64,000 nucleotides of DNA from Nitrospiria bacterium. GTDB taxonomy: Bacteria; Nitrospirota; Nitrospiria; JACQBZ01. Shown piece after piece: positions 34,154 to 42,540 of the stretch. The notes below the pieces were generated by a model. It searched no databases. It worked only from the letters and a program-made list of their open reading frames with translations, and was not told the DNA's origin. The stretch lies in the NCBI GenBank assembly GCA_035498035.1, contig DATKAN010000038.1, positions 1 through 64,000 of the forward strand, written 5' to 3'. The translations under genes were made by a program, and so were the position numbers. Positions within the stretch are counted from its first letter, which is position 1; each line of letters opens with the position of its first letter.

Positions 34154-34945
34154 GTGGTCCTCTTCGTTTGCCTGACAGGGTGTCGCGTGGACAAGGCGTT
34201 TATTTATTTTCCCAGCCGCGAGATCGAGGCCACGCCGGCGTCGGTCGGCCTGGCCTACGACGACGTCTATTTCAAGACGGCCGACGGGGTGCGCTTGAAC
34301 GGCTGGTTCGTGGCCGGTCCGGGACCGGAATCCGGATCGCATGCCGTGATGATCTGGTTTCACGGCAATGCCGGGAATATCGGCCACCGGGTGGAGAATC
34401 TCCTCCGGTTTCACGACGAACTGGGCGTATCGGTCTTTATCTTCGACTATCGCGAATACGGGCGGAGCGGGGGATCGGTTTCGGAGGAAGGAACGTACCG
34501 GGACGCCGAAGCCGCCTTGGATTATGTAAAATCCCGGACCGGTTTTCCCGCAGACCGGATCCTCTATTTCGGCCGATCCCTTGGGGCCGCCGTGGCGGTC
34601 GAGCTGGCGCTGAAGGCCCCGCCCCGCGCCTTGATCCTTGAGACGCCCATGACCTCGATCCGGGAGATGGCCAGGGCGCACTACCCTTCCCTTCCGCTCG
34701 GCCCCCTAATTCGCACCGAGTATGATTCCCTTTCGAAGATCGGGAGGATCCGCGTGCCGCTTCTGATTTTACACGGGGATCGGGACGAGATCGTTCCGAT
34801 CGATCAGGGCCGCCGGCTGTTCGAGGCCGCGAACCCGCCCAAGGAATTCTACCCCATCCCCGGCGCCTCCCACAACGATACCTATGTCGTCGGCGGTCCG
34901 CCGTACTGGAAGGCCTGGCGGAAATTCCTGAACGGACTTCCCTGA
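34154..34945 (+). CDS. Alpha/beta-hydrolase lipoprotein, second of a tandem pair
   Basis: Paralogue of the gene at 33249-34124, alike through SVGLxYDDVYFKTADGV, DYREYGRSGGSVSEEGTY and GRRLFEAANPPK. The nucleophile elbow is FGRSLGA, the acid loop HGDRDEIVP and the His in GASHNDTY. The predicted N-terminus is only VLFVCLTGC before the lipobox cysteine, because an in-frame TAA lies at 34148-34150. The signal peptide is therefore unusually short and may be non-functional, leaving the protein cytoplasmic or poorly exported. GTG start. Confidence 0.8.
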   Translation: MVLFVCLTGCRVDKAFIYFPSREIEATPASVGLAYDDVYFKTADGVRLNGWFVAGPGPESGSHAVMIWFHGNAGNIGHRVENLLRFHDELGVSVFIFDYREYGRSGGSVSEEGTYRDAEAALDYVKSRTGFPADRILYFGRSLGAAVAVELALKAPPRALILETPMTSIREMARAHYPSLPLGPLIRTEYDSLSKIGRIRVPLLILHGDRDEIVPIDQGRRLFEAANPPKEFYPIPGASHNDTYVVGGPPYWKAWRKFLNGLP

Positions 34946-34961
34946 GTCGCGCCGGTCCGGA

Positions 34962-35261
34962 TCAGTCCGATACGATTCGGAAGGCGGGCGGGCTGATCCC
35001 CTCATGGCGGCATTGGGGGCAGCGGCTGGGGCTGGAATACCGCCGGCGGTCGGAAAAAACGAATCCGCAGCGGTTGCAGACGGAGGGCTCGATGATCAGC
35101 CGCTTCGGGGGATGGAGACTCTTCGCGACATGCTCCATGTGGGCGATCGCCTCTTTCTCCGAAATCCGGATCCTCTTGGAGAGATCCCGCGCCGTCATCG
35201 GGCCCTTCTCGAGCTCGGCCGTGATGCGTTGGCGGATGGTCATGTTGTCCGGGGATGACAT
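34962..35261 (-). CDS. Winged-helix plus zinc-ribbon putative transcriptional regulator
   Basis: Small protein of 99 residues. The N-terminal half reads as a helix-turn-helix (TIRQRITAELEKGPMTARDLSKRI), and the C-terminal half has CNRCGF and CPQC, a four-cysteine zinc ribbon. This two-part design is found in a family of short predicted regulators in delta-proteobacteria, Nitrospirota and archaea. A later ATG (MTIRQRI) is an alternative start. It is followed by the DUF2784 gene upstream on the same strand. Target unknown. Confidence 0.7.
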   Translation of the reverse strand: MSSPDNMTIRQRITAELEKGPMTARDLSKRIRISEKEAIAHMEHVAKSLHPPKRLIIEPSVCNRCGFVFSDRRRYSSPSRCPQCRHEGISPPAFRIVSD

Positions 35262-35267
35262 AAACGG

Positions 35268-35639
35268 TTATGGATGCGTTGGCGTCTTAAGTGCGGCTAG
35301 GCGATAAACGACGGCCGAGATGATGATCACCGCGACGGTCAGGGCAAAAACCAAACCGCGCGGAATATCCATGTAGATCAGTTTTTCGAGATAGTGGGCG
35401 ATAAAGGAGCCGGAATAGGAGCCGGACGGTGTTCGGTTCCAGAGCCAAAGCTCCAGATAGGTGAGAGGGCAGATCCAGTTGAAGGATTGCAGAAGCACGC
35501 TGTACGTTAACGCTCCCAAATGAAGCCACATCACCCGTCGCACCCGTCGGCCGATGAGGGCGCCTCCGATCAAGAAGAGGATCCAGGCGAAATGGATAAC
35601 CACCACGGCATCGGCCGCGATGATGGTGATCGGACCCAT
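35268..35639 (-). CDS. DUF2784 membrane protein
   Basis: Integral membrane protein of 123 residues with about four helices (AADAVVVIHFAWILFLIGG, LGALTYSVLLQ, GLVFALTVAVIIISAVV), matching DUF2784. The start at 35639 is chosen because GGAGGG lies six bases upstream on the minus strand; an upstream extension to 35708 adds a soluble, atypical N-terminus. Function unknown. It diverges from pilT and shares that 114-bp intergenic region. Confidence 0.78.
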   Translation of the reverse strand: MGPITIIAADAVVVIHFAWILFLIGGALIGRRVRRVMWLHLGALTYSVLLQSFNWICPLTYLELWLWNRTPSGSYSGSFIAHYLEKLIYMDIPRGLVFALTVAVIIISAVVYRLAALKTPTHP

Positions 35640-35753
35640 GTTTTTCCCTCCGGACCGAATCCACGACGGGTCGAAACCGATTATAAGCGGAACTTGCCGA
35701 AAAGTCATCTTGGTGCTACCTTTAATTCTGTCGACCGGATTTCAGGGAGTCCC

Positions 35754-36827
35754 ATGGCGCGAATCGACGGACTGTTTAAAATTCTCCGCGAAAAGAAAGG
35801 GTCCGACCTCCATCTGTCGCCCGACAATCCGCCCCTGATGCGGGTCGCGGGCGATCTGGTCCCGATGGCCTCCCAGAAACTGACCCACGAAGAAAATCAC
35901 GCGCTGCTGTTCGAAATGATGAACGAGCCGCAGCGCAAGCAGTTCGAGGCGACCCGCGACATCGACTTCGCGTACGAGGTGGCCGAGTTGGAGGCCCGCT
36001 TTCGCGCGAACATCTTCTACGGCCGTCTGGGCATCGGCGCCGTTTTCCGGCTCATTCCGACGCAGATCCTGACCGTCGAGCAACTCGGGCTTCCTCCGGC
36101 CGTGCTGAAGTTCACGCGCCTCAAAAAGGGGCTGGTCGTGGTGACTGGTCCGACCGGAAGCGGGAAGTCCACGACGCTGGCGGCCATGATCGACCACATC
36201 AACAAGACTGAAAAGGAACATATCCTCACGGTCGAGGATCCGATCGAGTTCGTGCATGTCAGCCGGGGCTGCCTGATCAATCAACGGGAGGTGGGCCATC
36301 ACACGAAATCGTTCGCGACGGCGCTCCGGGCCGCCCTGCGGGAGGACCCGGACATCATCCTGGTCGGCGAGATGCGCGATCTGGAGACGATCGAGCTGGC
36401 GATCACCGCGGCCGAGACCGGGCATCTGGTGTTCGGCACGCTGCACACCAACAGCGCGGCCAAGACGGTCGACCGGATCATCAACGTTTTCCCGACGGCC
36501 CAGCAGGAGCAGATCCGGGCGATGCTGGCCGAGTCGCTCCGGGGGGTGATCGCGCAGCAGCTTCTCAAGACCGTGGACGGCAAACGGTGCGCCGCCCTGG
36601 AAATCCTGTCGGTCACCCCGGCCGTCTCCAACCTGATCCGCGAAGGCAAAACCTTCCAGATCCCGTCCGTAATCCAGACCGGAAAGGCCGAGGGGATGCA
36701 ATTGATGGATCAGGCGATCCAGGCGCTCCTGGCCGCGAAGAAAATCACGGTCGAGGAGGCCCAGAAATTCGCCGCGAACAAGTCGCTTTTCCAGTCCCCC
36801 GCGACGGGATCGCCGGCCCATGGATGA
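35754..36827 (+). CDS. pilT: Type IV pilus retraction ATPase PilT
   Basis: Hexameric secretion-type ATPase that disassembles type IV pili for twitching motility. The N-terminal GSDLHLSPDNPP domain, Walker A GPTGSGKST, the Asp and His boxes (EDPIEFVH, GEMRDLETIELAITAAETGHLV) and the C-terminal AIRNLIRE-like VSNLIREGKTFQIPS motif are all present over 357 residues. ATG 35754 with AGGGAG upstream is preferred to a longer frame from 35520. No other pil genes are in the window. Confidence 0.94.
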   Translation: MARIDGLFKILREKKGSDLHLSPDNPPLMRVAGDLVPMASQKLTHEENHALLFEMMNEPQRKQFEATRDIDFAYEVAELEARFRANIFYGRLGIGAVFRLIPTQILTVEQLGLPPAVLKFTRLKKGLVVVTGPTGSGKSTTLAAMIDHINKTEKEHILTVEDPIEFVHVSRGCLINQREVGHHTKSFATALRAALREDPDIILVGEMRDLETIELAITAAETGHLVFGTLHTNSAAKTVDRIINVFPTAQQEQIRAMLAESLRGVIAQQLLKTVDGKRCAALEILSVTPAVSNLIREGKTFQIPSVIQTGKAEGMQLMDQAIQALLAAKKITVEEAQKFAANKSLFQSPATGSPAHG

Positions 36828-37269
36828 ACGGCGCGTCGAAAAGGTCACGCAGCCGGTTTCCTTCGAGCTGGCGGACCGCCGCCGGCTGGACGGCGATGTC
36901 TTCCTCCAGCAGTACGAATCGCATCACACCGGGCGTCAGACCGTCGGGGATCTCCTGAACGAGGCCGTCCCGTTCATTCCGGTGAAGGCGGCCGGGAAAG
37001 TCGTGCTTCTCAACGCGGTCCAGATCGTCACCGCGGCCGTTCCCTCGAAATCCGAGAAGGACGATCTGATGACACTGGGAAAGCGGTACGCGATTCGGAT
37101 CAAGACGACCCAGGACAAAGAAATTTCGGGAGATATTTTCGTCAACCTTCCCGAAGAATCCTCCCGCGTGAAGGATTATTTCAATCAGTCAACCCGGTTC
37201 TTCGCGATATTCCAGCCCGATTCGATTGTTTATGTGAACCCGAATTTTATCCTCACCGTGGAAGAGTGA
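36820..37269 (+). CDS. Conserved-looking protein of unknown function linked to pilT
   Basis: Soluble protein of 149 residues that starts inside the last codons of pilT (8-bp overlap), so its translation is coupled to it. Pattern: a charged N-terminus (MDERRVEKVTQPVSFELAD), mixed strands, then KTTQDKEISGDIFVNLPEESSRVKDYFN and FFAIFQPDSIVYVNPNFI, which suggests two small beta-barrel or SH3-like halves. I recognise no family. Operon position suggests a role connected to pilus retraction or its signalling. Confidence 0.7.
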   Translation: MDERRVEKVTQPVSFELADRRRLDGDVFLQQYESHHTGRQTVGDLLNEAVPFIPVKAAGKVVLLNAVQIVTAAVPSKSEKDDLMTLGKRYAIRIKTTQDKEISGDIFVNLPEESSRVKDYFNQSTRFFAIFQPDSIVYVNPNFILTVEE

Positions 37270-37285
37270 GTCGCCCCGGACCGAA

Positions 37286-37315
37286 TTGACGGCCTCCCCG
37301 TTGATGGTGTACATT
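37286..37315 (+). promoter_or_regulatory. Candidate promoter for the OmpA-family gene
   Basis: TTGACG at 37286-37291, 18-bp spacer, TACATT at 37310-37315. It is about 60 bp upstream of the start codon and just after the previous gene ends. Confidence 0.45.
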
Positions 37316-37375
37316 CTGGGTCCATATGCTGTCATTCATCCATCTCCACGAGAAGGAACCGTCCTGAATCGATCA

Positions 37376-38149
37376 ATGAACCATTTTATGGTCTGGATCG
37401 CCGCCTTCCTGTTCCTTTCCGGTTGTGTGTCCTCATCGAAATATCACACCCTGGAGGAGTCGTCGAAGGCCGAGCAGGAAAAACTCCGGCAGCAGATCGC
37501 CTCGCTCCAGACGCAGAAAGACGGGCTGGACAAGGATCTCGCGGCGCTCCGTCAGGAGAAGCAGACCGCCGAGACGGAGATCGCGTCCCTCAATGAAAAG
37601 CTGACGCGGCAGCTGCAACAGTCGGCCGCATTGGCGGCGCAGAAGGACGCCGAGATCCAGCAACTAAAGGGAACCTACGAAAGCCTCGTCAAGGATCTCA
37701 AGGGCGAGATCGAGCGGGGTGAGATCAAGGTGACCCAGGTCCGGGACAAGTTGACGGTGGACCTGGTCGAAAAAATCCTGTTCGATTCCGGCCGGGCCGA
37801 AGTGAAGCCGGGGGGCAAGGAGGTTCTGAAGAAAGTCGGCAACATCCTGAAGGACGTCAAGGACAAGGACATACGGATCGAAGGCTACACGGACAACGTC
37901 CCGATCGGGGAGAAGATCCGTAGCAAGTTTCCGACGAACTGGGAGCTTTCCACCCAGCGGGCGACGAACGTTCTCCGGTTTCTTCAGGATGAGGGGGGAG
38001 TGGACGGCGCGCGGCTCGTCGCCTCCGGATACGGCGAGCATCGGCCGATCGCCAGCAACGACACGCCCGAGGGCCGGGCCCAGAACCGCCGGATCGAGAT
38101 CGTCCTGGTGCCTTCGGATATTCAAGGGGTGTTGAACGAACTGAAATAA
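37376..38149 (+). CDS. OmpA-family peptidoglycan-binding lipoprotein
   Basis: Outer-membrane lipoprotein of 257 residues. The signal peptide (MVWIAAFLFLSGC) ends in the lipobox LSGC. Residues ~25-115 are a long coiled coil rich in Gln/Lys/Glu. The C-terminal OmpA domain has ILFDSGRAEVKPGG, IEGYTDNVPIG and the peptidoglycan-binding NWELSTQRATNV plus GRAQNRRIEI. The architecture resembles PAL/MotB-like tethers with a long helical spacer. ATG 37376 gives a normal signal peptide; the longer frame from 37286 does not. Confidence 0.88.
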   Translation: MNHFMVWIAAFLFLSGCVSSSKYHTLEESSKAEQEKLRQQIASLQTQKDGLDKDLAALRQEKQTAETEIASLNEKLTRQLQQSAALAAQKDAEIQQLKGTYESLVKDLKGEIERGEIKVTQVRDKLTVDLVEKILFDSGRAEVKPGGKEVLKKVGNILKDVKDKDIRIEGYTDNVPIGEKIRSKFPTNWELSTQRATNVLRFLQDEGGVDGARLVASGYGEHRPIASNDTPEGRAQNRRIEIVLVPSDIQGVLNELK

Positions 38150-38178
38150 TTGGGCCGAGGAGTCGGGCGTCGATCCCG

Positions 38179-39240
38179 TTACGGAAACGGCGGCAGGGGG
38201 GCGTAGGACACCGGAAAACCCAGGAGCGTCTCCAGCCAGCCGGCCATTTCATTCTCCGGCAGCGGCGCGCGGTTCAGCCGGGCCTCGATCGCAAATCCGC
38301 CGCTTGTCCCGACCATGCCGACGATCACCCACGCGTTTTCCATCCACGGATAGAGCTCCTGAGTCTGAAATTCGCAGAGCGTCGCGTAGAGCCGTCCGTT
38401 GGGCGAAATCACGGAGAAGATCTCGGGCAACTCGTTGAATCGGCAATGGACGGAACAACGATACGCATACCGCGCCCCCGGCCCGGCGGTCTTAAAATCG
38501 TCCAGGGCGGATTCGGAGAATCCGGTGAGATAGGCCCGAATCTCCGCCGGTTCTCCGCCCCAGGTCGCGGCCAGACGTCCGGCCGGAACGAGAAACTCGT
38601 ACGCATCCGGGAGGTTGTATTCAAATTGACAAGGGCCGAACGCATCCGGCCAGGAACAGAGCAAGGCCGCGTCCGGCTCGCCGGTCTCGAGAATGATCTT
38701 TTCGTTTTTCACACGGGTTTCGATCGGCAGATCAAGGAGCGATACGGCGGTTTGGAAGGCGCGCCGACGTTCATCAAGCCAGAGTTCCCGCCGGTCGTTT
38801 CCCCGCGTCTCGTCCGGCGTGATTACCTCGGCGGTCTGCAGGCGAACTCGAATGAAGGAATGTTGGTCGCGGAATCCGATCCAGAACATTCCCTCCGGGA
38901 GATGGGTCACCCAGCGCCCTTGCATTTTGCAGGGATGGCTGACCGAGCAGTAGGTTCCGGATCGCTTGTTCCGTTGAAAACAGGTATGATACGCGCCGGC
39001 CAGTAGAAAGAAATCCCCGCGCCAGCCCTCGCGGATATGCACCAACGTGACGTCTTCCTTCGGCCAGATATCCAGTTGATTGATTTCACGAGGTGCGGCC
39101 ACCGGCCATTCCTCGACGTAGCCGATCATTTCTTTATCCCGTGTCGCCGGTTTTAATCCGAGTCCGGCCAAGCGTCCGCTCAACGCCGATACCTCACCCC
39201 ATTGAAACGTCGCTTTTGATTCCCACCGCCGCTCGCGCAT
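38179..39240 (-). CDS. Protein of unknown function
   Basis: Acidic-to-neutral protein of 353 residues with no signal peptide or membrane segment. Tryptophan- and cysteine-rich stretches occur (WRGDFFLLAGAYHTCF, TYCSVSHPCKMQGRW, CSWPDAFGPCQFEYN), suggesting metal or substrate binding. Codon use matches its neighbours, which supports real coding. No family is recognised. It converges on the OmpA gene and lies next to the inverted-repeat element at 39274. Confidence 0.6.
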   Translation of the reverse strand: MRERRWESKATFQWGEVSALSGRLAGLGLKPATRDKEMIGYVEEWPVAAPREINQLDIWPKEDVTLVHIREGWRGDFFLLAGAYHTCFQRNKRSGTYCSVSHPCKMQGRWVTHLPEGMFWIGFRDQHSFIRVRLQTAEVITPDETRGNDRRELWLDERRRAFQTAVSLLDLPIETRVKNEKIILETGEPDAALLCSWPDAFGPCQFEYNLPDAYEFLVPAGRLAATWGGEPAEIRAYLTGFSESALDDFKTAGPGARYAYRCSVHCRFNELPEIFSVISPNGRLYATLCEFQTQELYPWMENAWVIVGMVGTSGGFAIEARLNRAPLPENEMAGWLETLLGFPVSYAPLPPFP

Positions 39241-39273
39241 ATGCGAAGCTCCGTATTAGTTTCGTTTTGAGCC

Positions 39274-39406
39274 GGCGGGTCCTGTCCTTCGGCAGCCCCA
39301 TCCGTCCTCACTTCTGGGCTTACACAGTCTGCGGTTCACCCTCACGGGAGATCCCCTGGCTGTGTCGTTGCGGGCGGATGGGGCGCCCCGCCTCCGGCCG
39401 CCCGCC
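39274..39406. repeat. Inverted-repeat-bounded element, copy 1
   Basis: Starts GGCGGGTCCTGTCCTTCGGC and ends with GGGGCGCCCCGCCTCCGGCC plus GCCCGCC. The ends form an inverted repeat (GGCGGG/CCCGCC), with a second inner inverted repeat (CAGCCCCATCC/GGATGGGGC). The same outer and inner blocks recur at 42435-42537 with a different middle. It abuts the stop codon of the cupin gene and has no ORF of its own. Confidence 0.65.
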
Positions 39407-39792
39407 TAATTTCCCCCGGCCTCGATACAGGCGACGCCCCGGGGTCCGACGATCGCTCCGTGTCTCGTTCCGGCGGGGATGATCAAGCGATCGCCGGGAT
39501 GAAGCTCCACCTCGCGGCCGCTGTCCGGCAATGAGAAGACGATGCTTCCCTCGAGACAAAAGAGCGTTTTGCGATACGGATGCGCATGAGCGGCATAGAC
39601 ATCGCCCGGGCCGTTCGACCACCGGCTGGGCGACAGCCCTCTCGCCTTAAAGAAGTTGATGATTTCTTCCTCCGGAAGCGGATGAGCGTGCGGCCAGCGC
39701 AGGACCTGGACGTTGCCGGGTAGAGTTTCATGATAAGAAGGCGGTTTCAAGATCGGGTTCTCCGGAGCGCGGCCGAATTGAATCTCCAGCAT
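39406..39792 (-). CDS. Cupin-domain protein
   Basis: Single-domain cupin of 128 residues. Motif 1 (HAHPYRKTLFCLEGS, with H-x-H and Glu) and motif 2 (LHPGDRLIIPAGTRHG) are both visible, so a metal-binding small-molecule or isomerase role is likely. The opening names no substrate. Its last codons touch the element at 39274-39406. It diverges from the P-type ATPase. Confidence 0.8.
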   Translation of the reverse strand: MLEIQFGRAPENPILKPPSYHETLPGNVQVLRWPHAHPLPEEEIINFFKARGLSPSRWSNGPGDVYAAHAHPYRKTLFCLEGSIVFSLPDSGREVELHPGDRLIIPAGTRHGAIVGPRGVACIEAGGN

Positions 39793-39842
39793 AACCGGTT
39801 CAAGGATGGATGTGCAAGAGGGCTTTCGTGTATGATACCGCC

Positions 39843-42410
39843 ATGTCCGTCCAGGATCCTCCGTTTGATATAAAAACCCTTCGCGGTCTGTCCGAGAAGG
39901 AGGCCGCCGACCGGCTGGGCGAGGAGGGATATAACGAGCTTCCCTCGGCCAAACGGCGCGGGACTGCGGCCATTGCCTTCGAAATCGTCCGTCAGCCGAT
40001 TTTTATTCTGCTGGCCGCCGCCGGTTTGATTTATCTGATCCTGGGCAATCGCAATGAGGCGCTGATGCTGCTCGCCTTCGTCGGGGTCGTCATCGGCATC
40101 ACCCTCTATCAGGAGCGAAAGACCGAGCGCGCGTTGGAGGCGCTGCGCGACCTGTCGAGCCCCCGGGCGCTGGTCATCCGGGACGGCCTGCGAAGGCGCG
40201 TCGCCGGCCGGGAAGTGGTGCGCGACGATCTTCTCGTGCTGTCCGAAGGGGACCGTGTCCCGGCCGACGCCGTGGTCCTGTCGGCCAACGATCTGTCGGC
40301 GGATGAATCGCTGCTGACGGGCGAGTCGGTCCCGGTTCGAAAGTCGGTCTGGAACGGCGTCATGGAACTGTCCCGTCCCGGAGGGGACGATCGGCCGTTT
40401 GTATATTCCGGCACGCTGGTGGTGCAGGGACAGGGCATCGCCCGTGCGCGGGCGACCGGCGACCGGACGGAGATCGGGAAGATCGGGATGGTGCTGGAAA
40501 AAGTTGAAGCGGAAGAAAGCCCGCTGCAGAGGGAGACCGGCCGCCTGGTTCGGAACCTCGCGATCGCCGGCCTCTCCCTCTGCGGCCTCGTCGTGATTTT
40601 ATACGGCTTGACGCGGGGGAACTGGCTGAACGGATTTCTGGCCGGGATCACGCTGGCGATGGCGCTTCTGCCGGAGGAGTTTCCGGTCGTGCTGACCGTC
40701 TTTCTGGCGATCGGGGCCTGGCGGATCGCACAGCACCGGGTGCTGACCCGCCACGTCACGACGGTCGAAACGCTGGGCGCGGCCACGGTGCTTTGCGTGG
40801 ACAAGACCGGGACGCTGACGCAAAACCGGATGACGGTCCGCCGGATCTTCTCGAAGGGGGAGGTGTGCGAGATCGGGGAGTCGCCGGGACCGTTGCCGGA
40901 GAGCGTTCACGAAATTCTGGAATTCGCCCTACTGGCCAGCGAGATCGATCCCTTTGATCCGATGGAGAGGGCCATCCGGGAACTGGGCGATCGATCTCTG
41001 GCCCGGTCCGAACATTTTCACCGGGACTGGACTTTGGTTCAGGATTATTCCCTGACCTCCAAACTCCTGGCGCTGTCGCATGTCTGGAAATCGCCCGACC
41101 GTAACGCCTGTATTGTGGCGTCCAAGGGCTCGCCCGAGGCGATCGCCGACCTGTGCCATCTCGATCCGGCCGCAAAGGAAGAGCTCGCCCGCCGGGTCGG
41201 TTCGATGGCGGACGAGGGTCTTCGGGTGCTCGGCCTGGCCCGGGCCGAATTCGGCGGGACCGCCTGGCCCGGTGACCAACATGACTTCGATTTTGTCTAT
41301 CTGGGCCTGATCGGGTTGACCGACCCTGTCCGTCCGTCTGTTCCCGAGGCGCTGCGGGAATGCGAAACCGCCGGCATACGGGTCGTGATGATCACCGGAG
41401 ACTATCCGGGAACGGCCCGCGCGATCGCACGGCAGATCGGGCTGGGGCCGGTCGATGCGATGATTACCGGCGACGCGCTGGAGCGACTGGGTGACTCCGA
41501 GCTCCGCGAGCGGATCAAAAAGGTCAATCTCTTTGCACGGATCCTCCCGGAGCAGAAGTTGCGTCTGGTCGAGGCCTTGAAGGCGAACGGCGAGGTGGTG
41601 GCGATGACGGGCGACGGCGTGAATGACGCGCCGGCCTTGAAATCGGCGCATATCGGCATCGCAATGGGGGGCCGCGGCACCGATGTCGCCCGCGAGGCTG
41701 CGGCGCTGGTGTTGCTGGAGGATGACTTCGCCTCGATCGTCCAGGCCGTGAAGCTGGGCCGCCGGATCTTCGACAACCTTCGGAAGGCGATGGCCTATAT
41801 CCTGGCGATCCATGTCCCGATCGCCGGCATGTCGCTGATCCCGTTGATGACGGGTTGGCCCCTTGTTTTTTTCCCCGTCCATATTATGTTTCTCGAATTG
41901 ATCATCGACCCGGCCTGCTCGATCGTTTTCGAGGCGACGCCGGAGGAGGCCGATCTGATGACCCGGCCTCCCCGGGATCCAAAGCGGCCCTTGTTCGGCA
42001 TCCGGATTGTCGGGCTGAGTCTTTTGCAGGGGATCATCGTTCTGTTGATCATCCTGGCGGTCTACGGCATCGCCCTGTATCGCGGGCAGGGAGAGTCGGA
42101 CGCACGCGCGCTGGTCTTTACCGCGCTGGTCATCGCCAACCTTGGACTGATCTTCACCAACCGTTCCTGGTCCCGCACCATTCTGGAGACGCTGCGGAGG
42201 CCGAGTCCCGCGCTCTGGTGGGTCGTGGGAGGCGCGTTGGCCTTTCTCGGCCTCGTCTTCTATATCCCCTTTCTGCGAAATCTGTTTCATTTTGCGCCGC
42301 TGCGTCCGATGGATGTGGCGGTCGCGTTCGCGGCCGGGGCGAGCGGCATTCTCTGGTTTGAGGCTTTGAAGCTGTTCAACGGCCGGCGGAAGCGATCTAA
42401 AATTAAATAA
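39843..42410 (+). CDS. Cation-translocating P-type ATPase (P2-like)
   Basis: Ion pump of 855 residues. The actuator motif LLTGES, phosphorylation site Asp320 in DKTGTLTQ, nucleotide-binding region SKGSPEAI, the hinge MTGDGVNDAPALK and about ten membrane helices are present. The M4 ion-binding motif reads LPEEFPVV (from Pro277) in place of the calcium-pump PEGLP, and M6 reads ELIIDPACSIVFEA. The transported ion is uncertain: calcium, manganese or another cation. ATG 39843 gives a typical N-terminus; the 33-bp longer frame does not add a domain. Confidence 0.88.
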   Translation: MSVQDPPFDIKTLRGLSEKEAADRLGEEGYNELPSAKRRGTAAIAFEIVRQPIFILLAAAGLIYLILGNRNEALMLLAFVGVVIGITLYQERKTERALEALRDLSSPRALVIRDGLRRRVAGREVVRDDLLVLSEGDRVPADAVVLSANDLSADESLLTGESVPVRKSVWNGVMELSRPGGDDRPFVYSGTLVVQGQGIARARATGDRTEIGKIGMVLEKVEAEESPLQRETGRLVRNLAIAGLSLCGLVVILYGLTRGNWLNGFLAGITLAMALLPEEFPVVLTVFLAIGAWRIAQHRVLTRHVTTVETLGAATVLCVDKTGTLTQNRMTVRRIFSKGEVCEIGESPGPLPESVHEILEFALLASEIDPFDPMERAIRELGDRSLARSEHFHRDWTLVQDYSLTSKLLALSHVWKSPDRNACIVASKGSPEAIADLCHLDPAAKEELARRVGSMADEGLRVLGLARAEFGGTAWPGDQHDFDFVYLGLIGLTDPVRPSVPEALRECETAGIRVVMITGDYPGTARAIARQIGLGPVDAMITGDALERLGDSELRERIKKVNLFARILPEQKLRLVEALKANGEVVAMTGDGVNDAPALKSAHIGIAMGGRGTDVAREAAALVLLEDDFASIVQAVKLGRRIFDNLRKAMAYILAIHVPIAGMSLIPLMTGWPLVFFPVHIMFLELIIDPACSIVFEATPEEADLMTRPPRDPKRPLFGIRIVGLSLLQGIIVLLIILAVYGIALYRGQGESDARALVFTALVIANLGLIFTNRSWSRTILETLRRPSPALWWVVGGALAFLGLVFYIPFLRNLFHFAPLRPMDVAVAFAAGASGILWFEALKLFNGRRKRSKIK

Positions 42411-42434
42411 AAAAACGACTTTAATCCTGTGCAT

Positions 42435-42537
42435 CGGCGGGTCCTGTCCTTCGGCAGCCCCAGCGTGCTCGCCACTCCGCCCGGCGTAGGGACCCCGGCT
42501 GCTCTGGCTGGGGCGCCCCGCCTGCGGCCACCCGCCG
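42435..42537. repeat. Inverted-repeat-bounded element, copy 2
   Basis: Perfect terminal inverted repeats CGGCGGGT and ACCCGCCG enclose 103 bp. Inner blocks CCTGTCCTTCGGCAGCCCCA and TGGGGCGCCCCGCCTGCGGC match copy 1 at 39274-39406; the central part differs. It lies 4 bp beyond the stop codon of the TPMT-like gene and about 25 bp past the ATPase stop, so it occupies a convergent intergenic space. Confidence 0.65.
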
Positions 42538-42540
42538 CTA

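Noticed and set aside
40929-42434. 501-codon minus-strand frame opposite the P-type ATPase
   Set aside because: Antisense shadow; the ATPase motifs fix the coding strand.
39274-42537. Insertion sequence remnants
   Set aside because: The elements have inverted-repeat ends but no transposase fragment and no visible target duplication; described as small repeats instead.
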